The position numbers and the translations under genes were made by a program. DNA of 64,000 nucleotides from Kribbella solani (GTDB lineage: Bacteria > Actinomycetota > Actinomycetes > Propionibacteriales > Kribbellaceae). This document shows positions 60,215 to 64,000 of this stretch, one piece after another. A model generated the notes under the pieces. It did not search any database, had not been told where the DNA came from, and saw nothing but the letters and a program-made list of their open reading frames with translations. Position 1 is the stretch's first letter; the number at the start of each line of letters is the position of its first letter. The stretch covers positions 6,448,001 to 6,512,000 of the forward strand of contig NZ_JACHNF010000001.1 in assembly GCF_014205295.1 (NCBI RefSeq), given 5' to 3'.

Positions 60215-60230
60215 CCGGTCAGTCTGAATG

Positions 60231-60256
60231 ATCAACTTTGACTAGTCAATCTTGAT
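60231..60256. promoter_or_regulatory. palindromic operator before the DrrA-like gene
   Basis: Two half-sites ATCAAnnTTGAC and GTCAAnnTTGAT meet around a TA centre, perfectly symmetric except for the two-base gaps. It is AT-rich and directly upstream of the exporter start. The PadR regulator encoded 144 nt further on is the natural candidate to bind it. Confidence 0.7.
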
Positions 60257-60272
60257 TACTGCGCCAGCTTGC

Positions 60273-60331
60273 CCCCGCGAAGAGGGGGTTGCCCCCTGGA
60301 AATTCGAGGGGGCAACCCTGCGGTCGCGGGG
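60273..60331 (-). terminator. nested hairpin downstream of padR
   Basis: Inner 12-bp arms (GGGTTGCCCCCT at 60286-60297 with 60307-60318) inside outer 8-bp arms (CCCCGCGA 60273-60280 with 60324-60331). It sits between the PadR stop and the next gene on the same strand, so it probably ends the padR transcript. Confidence 0.65.
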
Positions 60332-60399
60332 ATACCCCGTCAAGTGAAGGGTTCGGCGCGCGCGGAGGGTGCGGAGGGTTCTGCGGGGCTTGGGTGGGG

Positions 60400-61029
60400 T
60401 CAGGGGCTGGGTGGGTTGGGGATCTCGCCCCAGTGGGTGATCATGCTCGGGTGCGGGGCCCAGTCGGCCGGTTCGCCCGCGAACGCGTACGCGCCGTCGC
60501 GGATCCGGGCGGCGAACTCCCTGGTCCAGCGCAGTTCGCCGGCGTCGCGGGCGCTGGTGATCCGGAACATCTCGAGGACGTGATCCGGGGTGGCCGGGTC
60601 CTCGATGATCTGCCGCTCGGAGAACGGCTCCGCCTTGAGCAGCGCTTCGAGCTGACTGATCCGCGCGTCGAGCGCCGCGATCACCTCGTCGCGGCGCAGC
60701 GACCACAGGAAGCTCAGCGTGGCCTGCATCTTGTCCGGGTGAAACCCGTCGACGGTCCAGAGCATCGCCCGGAGCAGCGAGAAGTACTCCGTCTCACCGT
60801 CCGCGGTCAGCTTGTACGTCGTACGCCCCGGTCGCCGCGCGCCGTCCTCGGCCACCTCCAGCAGGTACCCGTGCTTGGCGAGCGTCCGCAGACCGGTGTA
60901 GATCGATCCCGGGTTGATGTTCGCCCACGCCTGCACGTTCCAGGTCATCAGCTCCCGCCGCAGCTGGTACCCGTACGCCGGCTGGAAGATCCGCACAATG
61001 CCGAGCAACAACAACCGCGTGGTGGACAT
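60400..61029 (-). CDS. PadR family transcriptional regulator
   Basis: A 209-residue repressor. The winged helix has the PadR look (LLLLGIVRIFQPAYGYQLRREL, then NINPGSIYTGLRTLAKHGYLLEV and RTTYKLTADGETEY), followed by a long C-terminal helical dimerisation arm (residues about 95-180). ATG at 61029 is chosen over the longer frame. It lies between two ABC exporter systems; the downstream DrrA/DrrB-like pair with its palindrome is the likelier target. Confidence 0.92.
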   Translation of the reverse strand: MSTTRLLLLGIVRIFQPAYGYQLRRELMTWNVQAWANINPGSIYTGLRTLAKHGYLLEVAEDGARRPGRTTYKLTADGETEYFSLLRAMLWTVDGFHPDKMQATLSFLWSLRRDEVIAALDARISQLEALLKAEPFSERQIIEDPATPDHVLEMFRITSARDAGELRWTREFAARIRDGAYAFAGEPADWAPHPSMITHWGEIPNPPSP

Positions 61030-61035
61030 GGTCGC

Positions 61036-61041
61036 AGTGTA
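61036..61041 (-). promoter_or_regulatory. -10 element of a probably leaderless padR transcript
   Basis: TACACT on the minus strand ends 6 nt before the padR ATG, and no ribosome-binding site is present. Transcription would then start at or next to the A of ATG, giving a leaderless mRNA. Confidence 0.4.
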
Positions 61042-61087
61042 AATCCGCCGTACGGCCGGCTTGACCTTGACGCAGGGGCAACCTTCG

Positions 61088-61891
61088 ATGCTGATCGTCA
61101 TGAGCGCCGATACAGCCGGGGGACCGGCGATTCAGGTCCGGAGTCTACGGAAGTCCTATGGAAACCACGAGGTGTTGCGTGGCGTCGACTTCGAGGTCGC
61201 GCCGGGCAGCATCTTCGCCCTGCTCGGCTCCAACGGCGCCGGCAAGACCACGACCATCAAGATCCTCGCCACCCTCCTGCGGGCCGATGCGGGGACGGCC
61301 GCCGTCAACGGGTTCGACGTCGCGACGCGGGCCGCCCAGGTCCGGGCGTCCATCAGCCTGACCGGACAGTTCGCGGCCGTCGACGACATCCTCACCGGCC
61401 GCGAGAACCTCGTGCTCGTCGCCAAGCTGCGGCACCTCGCTGATCCGGCCGCGGCGGCCGACGACCTGCTGGCCCGTTTCGCGCTGACCGAGGCGGGCGG
61501 GCGCAAGTTGTCGACGTACTCCGGGGGAATGCGCCGGCGGCTCGACATCGCCATGAGCCTGATCGGGGACTCCGCGTTGATCTTCCTGGACGAGCCGACC
61601 GCCGGGCTCGACCCCGAGGCGCGGATCGAGGTGTGGCAGCTGATCAAGGAGCTCGCCGGCTCGGGGACGACGGTGCTGCTCACCACGCAGTACCTGGAAG
61701 AGGCCGAACAGCTCGCCGACCGGATCGCGATCCTGCACCAGGGCCGGCTCATCGCCGACGGCACCCTCGACGAGCTCAAGCGGCTCCTCCCGCCAACCCA
61801 GATCGAGTACGTCGAGAAGCAGCCGAGCCTGGAGGAGATCTTCCTCGCCGTCACCGGCGGCAAGACTGGTACATCGGAGGGGGCACGATGA
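61088..61891 (+). CDS. ABC transporter ATP-binding protein (DrrA-like)
   Basis: A 267-residue ATPase: Walker A GSNGAGKTTTIK, signature LSTYSGGMRRRLDIAMSL, Walker B LIFLDEPTAGLD, H-loop TTQYLEEAE (Gln in place of the usual His, as often in this group), and a short C-terminal part ending PSLEEIFLAVTG. The ATG at 61088 has AGGGG nine nt upstream; 61100 is an alternative. It overlaps the permease gene by four bases. Confidence 0.93.
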   Translation: MLIVMSADTAGGPAIQVRSLRKSYGNHEVLRGVDFEVAPGSIFALLGSNGAGKTTTIKILATLLRADAGTAAVNGFDVATRAAQVRASISLTGQFAAVDDILTGRENLVLVAKLRHLADPAAAADDLLARFALTEAGGRKLSTYSGGMRRRLDIAMSLIGDSALIFLDEPTAGLDPEARIEVWQLIKELAGSGTTVLLTTQYLEEAEQLADRIAILHQGRLIADGTLDELKRLLPPTQIEYVEKQPSLEEIFLAVTGGKTGTSEGAR

Positions 61892-62649
61892 CCGCGAACT
61901 TCCTCGGCGACACCGCCGCGCTCACCGGCCGGACGCTGCGGCACGTCACCCGCAGCCCGGACACCATCATCACCACCGTCATCACTCCCGTCGCGATGAT
62001 GCTGATGTTCGTCTACGTCTTCGGCGGCGCGATCGACACCGGCTCCACCCAGTACGTGAACTACCTGCTGCCCGGCATCCTGCTGATCACGGTCGCCTCC
62101 GGTGTCGCGTACACGGCGTTCCGGCTGTTCATGGATCTGCAGAGCGGTATCTTCGAGCGGTTCCAGTCCATGCCGATCGCCCGGTCGAGCGTACTGTGGG
62201 CGCACGTCGTCACGTCGCTGGTCGCGAACCTGATCGCGCTCGCCGTCGTGCTGGGGATCGCGCTGGTGATGGGTTTCCGCTCGGGGGCAGGCCTGCTGAA
62301 CTGGCTCGCGGTCGCCGGCATCGTGGTGCTGTTCACCCTGGCGCTCACCTGGCTCGCGGTGGTCCCCGGACTCACGGCGTCGTCGGTCGAGGGCGCGAGT
62401 GCGTTCGGGTACCCGCTGCTGTTCCTGCCGTTCGTCAGCTCGGCGTTCGTTCCGACCCAGACCATGCCGGGTCCGGTGCGCTGGTTCGCCGAGAACCAGC
62501 CGGTGACGTCGATCGTCGACACGATCCGCAACCTGTTCGCGCGGCAGCCTGTCGGCCACGGCGTCTGGGTCGCCCTCGCGTGGTGCATCGGCCTGCTCGT
62601 CGTTGCCTATGTCCTCGCGATGGTGATCTACCGCCGCAAGATCGCCTGA
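61888..62649 (+). CDS. ABC-2 type transporter permease (DrrB-like)
   Basis: A 253-residue six-helix permease (ITPVAMMLMFVYVFGG, LLPGILLITVASGVAYTAFRLFMDL, the GIFERFQSMPIARS loop of this family, and ENQPVTSIVDTIRNLFARQP near the end). The start codon lies inside the ATPase stop (ATGA), so subunits are made together. The exported compound is unknown; the MerR regulator 15 nt downstream probably belongs to the same operon. Confidence 0.94.
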   Translation: MTANFLGDTAALTGRTLRHVTRSPDTIITTVITPVAMMLMFVYVFGGAIDTGSTQYVNYLLPGILLITVASGVAYTAFRLFMDLQSGIFERFQSMPIARSSVLWAHVVTSLVANLIALAVVLGIALVMGFRSGAGLLNWLAVAGIVVLFTLALTWLAVVPGLTASSVEGASAFGYPLLFLPFVSSAFVPTQTMPGPVRWFAENQPVTSIVDTIRNLFARQPVGHGVWVALAWCIGLLVVAYVLAMVIYRRKIA

Positions 62650-62664
62650 CGCAAGCTGGGAACC

Positions 62665-63447
62665 ATGCTCACCATCGGTCAGTTGGCGGCGTACGCCGGA
62701 GTCACGGTCCGGGCGGTCCGGCATTACCACAACATCGGTTTGCTGCCCGAGGCCGAACGCGATCACTCCGGCTACCGCGTGTACGGCGCTGCCGCCGCCG
62801 TACGACTGATCCGGATCCACACTCTGGCGCAGGCCGGCGTACCGCTGGCCCGCGTGCACGAGCTGCTCGGCGCGACTCCCGAGGAGTTCGCCGACGGCGT
62901 CCAGGAGATCGACAAGGAGCTGCGCGCCGACGTCCGGCGGATCCAGGAGACTCGCCGCCGGCTCGCACGACTCGCTGCCGGGGAGCACCTCGCACTTCCG
63001 GAGAGCGTCGTGGGCTACCTGGACACGCTCCGCGGTCTCGGGGTCCAGGAGCGCTACATCGAACTGGAGCGCGACGCCTGGATCTTGGTCGCGGCGCAGG
63101 CCCCGGAAGCGATCGAGCAGGTGATCGCGCTGAAGCACGAGGGACTGCGGCACCCGGACATGCTGAAGCTCTACAGCCTGGTCAGCGGGGCATTCGACGC
63201 ACGACCGGACGACCCGCGGATCGTCGAGGTCGCCGACATCGTGGAGCGCCTGATGATCGCTGCCGTCGAGGCCGGATCGACAGGTGCCGGCCTCGACGAT
63301 CACCTGGTCGCGCTGCTGGACGCCGCCATGCTCGAGTCGGCGCCGCAGGCCGACCGCCTGCTCGCGATCCTCGAGCAACGCGGCTGGCGCGGCTGGACCC
63401 GCATCGAGCGAGCCCCAGCCGGCTTGGGCAGGCCGGAGCTCAGTTGA
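62665..63447 (+). CDS. MerR family transcriptional regulator
   Basis: A 260-residue regulator. The winged helix-turn-helix at the N-terminus (MLTIGQLAAYAGVTVRAVRHYHNIGLLPEAERDHSGYR in outline) and the dimerisation helix (FADGVQEIDKELRADVRRIQETRRRLARL) are typical. The C-terminal domain of about 150 residues is a ligand pocket of unknown specificity. It follows the ABC exporter genes and probably activates them on binding a drug. Its last eight bases overlap the end of the convergent hydrolase gene. Confidence 0.93.
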   Translation: MLTIGQLAAYAGVTVRAVRHYHNIGLLPEAERDHSGYRVYGAAAAVRLIRIHTLAQAGVPLARVHELLGATPEEFADGVQEIDKELRADVRRIQETRRRLARLAAGEHLALPESVVGYLDTLRGLGVQERYIELERDAWILVAAQAPEAIEQVIALKHEGLRHPDMLKLYSLVSGAFDARPDDPRIVEVADIVERLMIAAVEAGSTGAGLDDHLVALLDAAMLESAPQADRLLAILEQRGWRGWTRIERAPAGLGRPELS

Positions 63448-64000
63448 TCTCGACGGACTCGCCTGGGGTGAGGCCGTGGTACGGGCGGTCGTCGGAGTTC
63501 AGGAAGCGGGCGAACATGGACAGGCCGACTGGGCTGAGCAGACCGTCGTGGATGCCCACCAACTGCGATGACCGGACCGTGCGGGCGTACTCGACGGCCG
63601 GCGGTAGCGCGAACCACGGGCCGGAGATCGGGACCAGGTTCGTGTGTACGGCACGGTCCGGCCGGGTGAACGAGTCACCCGGGTGGTATACGGCGTCCTC
63701 GATCAGGAAGCCGACGTTCTCGCACGGTACGCCCCACTCGGGCAGGATCACCGCGTGGTCCTTGCCGTACGCGCTGACCGCGAACCCGGCCGCCTCGAAC
63801 GACTGCCCATCAGCCACGACGTGCACCCGGTCGCCGAGCGCGGTCAGCTGCGCCGCCACGCCCGCGTTCGTGTACACGGGCACGTCCAGCGCCGCGACCC
63901 GGTCGACGTCGAGGTGGTCCTGGTGCTCGTGCGTGACCAGGATCGCGTCGGCGCGCTCGAACGCCGCGTCCTCGCTGAACGAACCCGGGTCGACCAGCAG
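63440..64000 (-). CDS. metallo-beta-lactamase-fold hydrolase, C-terminal part (5' end outside window)
   Basis: 187 codons on the minus strand with the N-terminus beyond base 64000. Near the edge it reads LLVDPGSFSEDAAFERADAI then LVTHEHQDHLD, the HxHxDH metal motif of the MBL fold; VGFLIEDAVYHPGDSF supplies the next His and Asp region, and a late HDGLLS carries another His. It resembles UlaG-like and similar MBL hydrolases. The substrate is unknown. An internal GTG at 63883 is not the real start, since the metal motif precedes it. Confidence 0.9.
   Translation of the reverse strand: MLVDPGSFSEDAAFERADAILVTHEHQDHLDVDRVAALDVPVYTNAGVAAQLTALGDRVHVVADGQSFEAAGFAVSAYGKDHAVILPEWGVPCENVGFLIEDAVYHPGDSFTRPDRAVHTNLVPISGPWFALPPAVEYARTVRSSQLVGIHDGLLSPVGLSMFARFLNSDDRPYHGLTPGESVEIN

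Overview
The window is chromosomal DNA of a very GC-rich actinomycete. The long list of actinobacterial hallmarks (cytochrome c maturation system II beside hemL, menaquinone genes, F420-type LLM oxidoreductase, MptB-like GT-C mannosyltransferase, twin-arginine and large secreted subtilases) and the frequent gtac-containing codons suggest Nocardioidaceae/Kribbellaceae, possibly Kribbella; this is a guess from gene content, not a database match.

Layout. 1-9.7 kb: C-terminal end of an unknown protein; cytochrome P450, TetR regulator and divergent short-chain dehydrogenase around a 13-bp-arm palindrome; Tat-exported aldose 1-epimerase; isochorismatase plus GlxA-type AraC regulator; secreted peptidase with an apparent Asp-Glu-Ser triad; F420-type oxidoreductase. 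9.8-15 kb: a 1226-residue secreted subtilase converging on a lytic transglycosylase. 15.2-21.4 kb: hemL, histidine phosphatase, TlpA/ResA-like lipoprotein, ccdA, resB, ccsB/resC and a DUF4229 protein in one tight operon, the same order as Mycobacterium tuberculosis Rv0524-Rv0529; it supplies heme precursor and attaches heme to exported c-type cytochromes. 21.5-23.8 kb: TetR-MFS drug-efflux pair with its operator and a strong terminator.

23.9-45.4 kb is the unusual part: eight head-to-tail paralogs of 808-877 residues plus one deletion remnant, all on the plus strand, about 21.5 kb. I recognise no known family from the full-length sequences. Each protein appears to consist of four repeats of about 190-215 residues with a strand-helix order resembling degenerate GNAT acetyltransferases, followed by a Gln/Glu/Thr/Ser-rich linker and a conserved C-terminal peptide (GEAPRRP...GPMER). 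Six of the eight genes carry the same promoter-like box, ACTTAGAGTG, 33-40 nt before the start codon; the other two follow closely behind a paralog, suggesting six transcription units. A G10 tract, 18-bp tandem repeats in the linkers, shared identical segments and a chimeric pseudogene show that the array is still being rearranged.

45.4-53.2 kb: a canonical GNAT enzyme, M48 membrane peptidase with a small membrane partner, Cds1-like PLP enzyme, P-loop kinase, and two tandem amidase copies whose duplication end points can still be read. 52.3-56.9 kb: menA and the divergent menE-menC-menD operon for menaquinone. 56.9-64 kb: MptB-like mannosyltransferase, two ABC-2 exporter pairs (one with a PadR regulator and palindrome, one with a MerR regulator) and the C-terminal part of a metallo-beta-lactamase-fold hydrolase. 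No RNA genes, insertion sequences or CRISPR arrays were seen. Intergenic regions often hold very regular hairpins.
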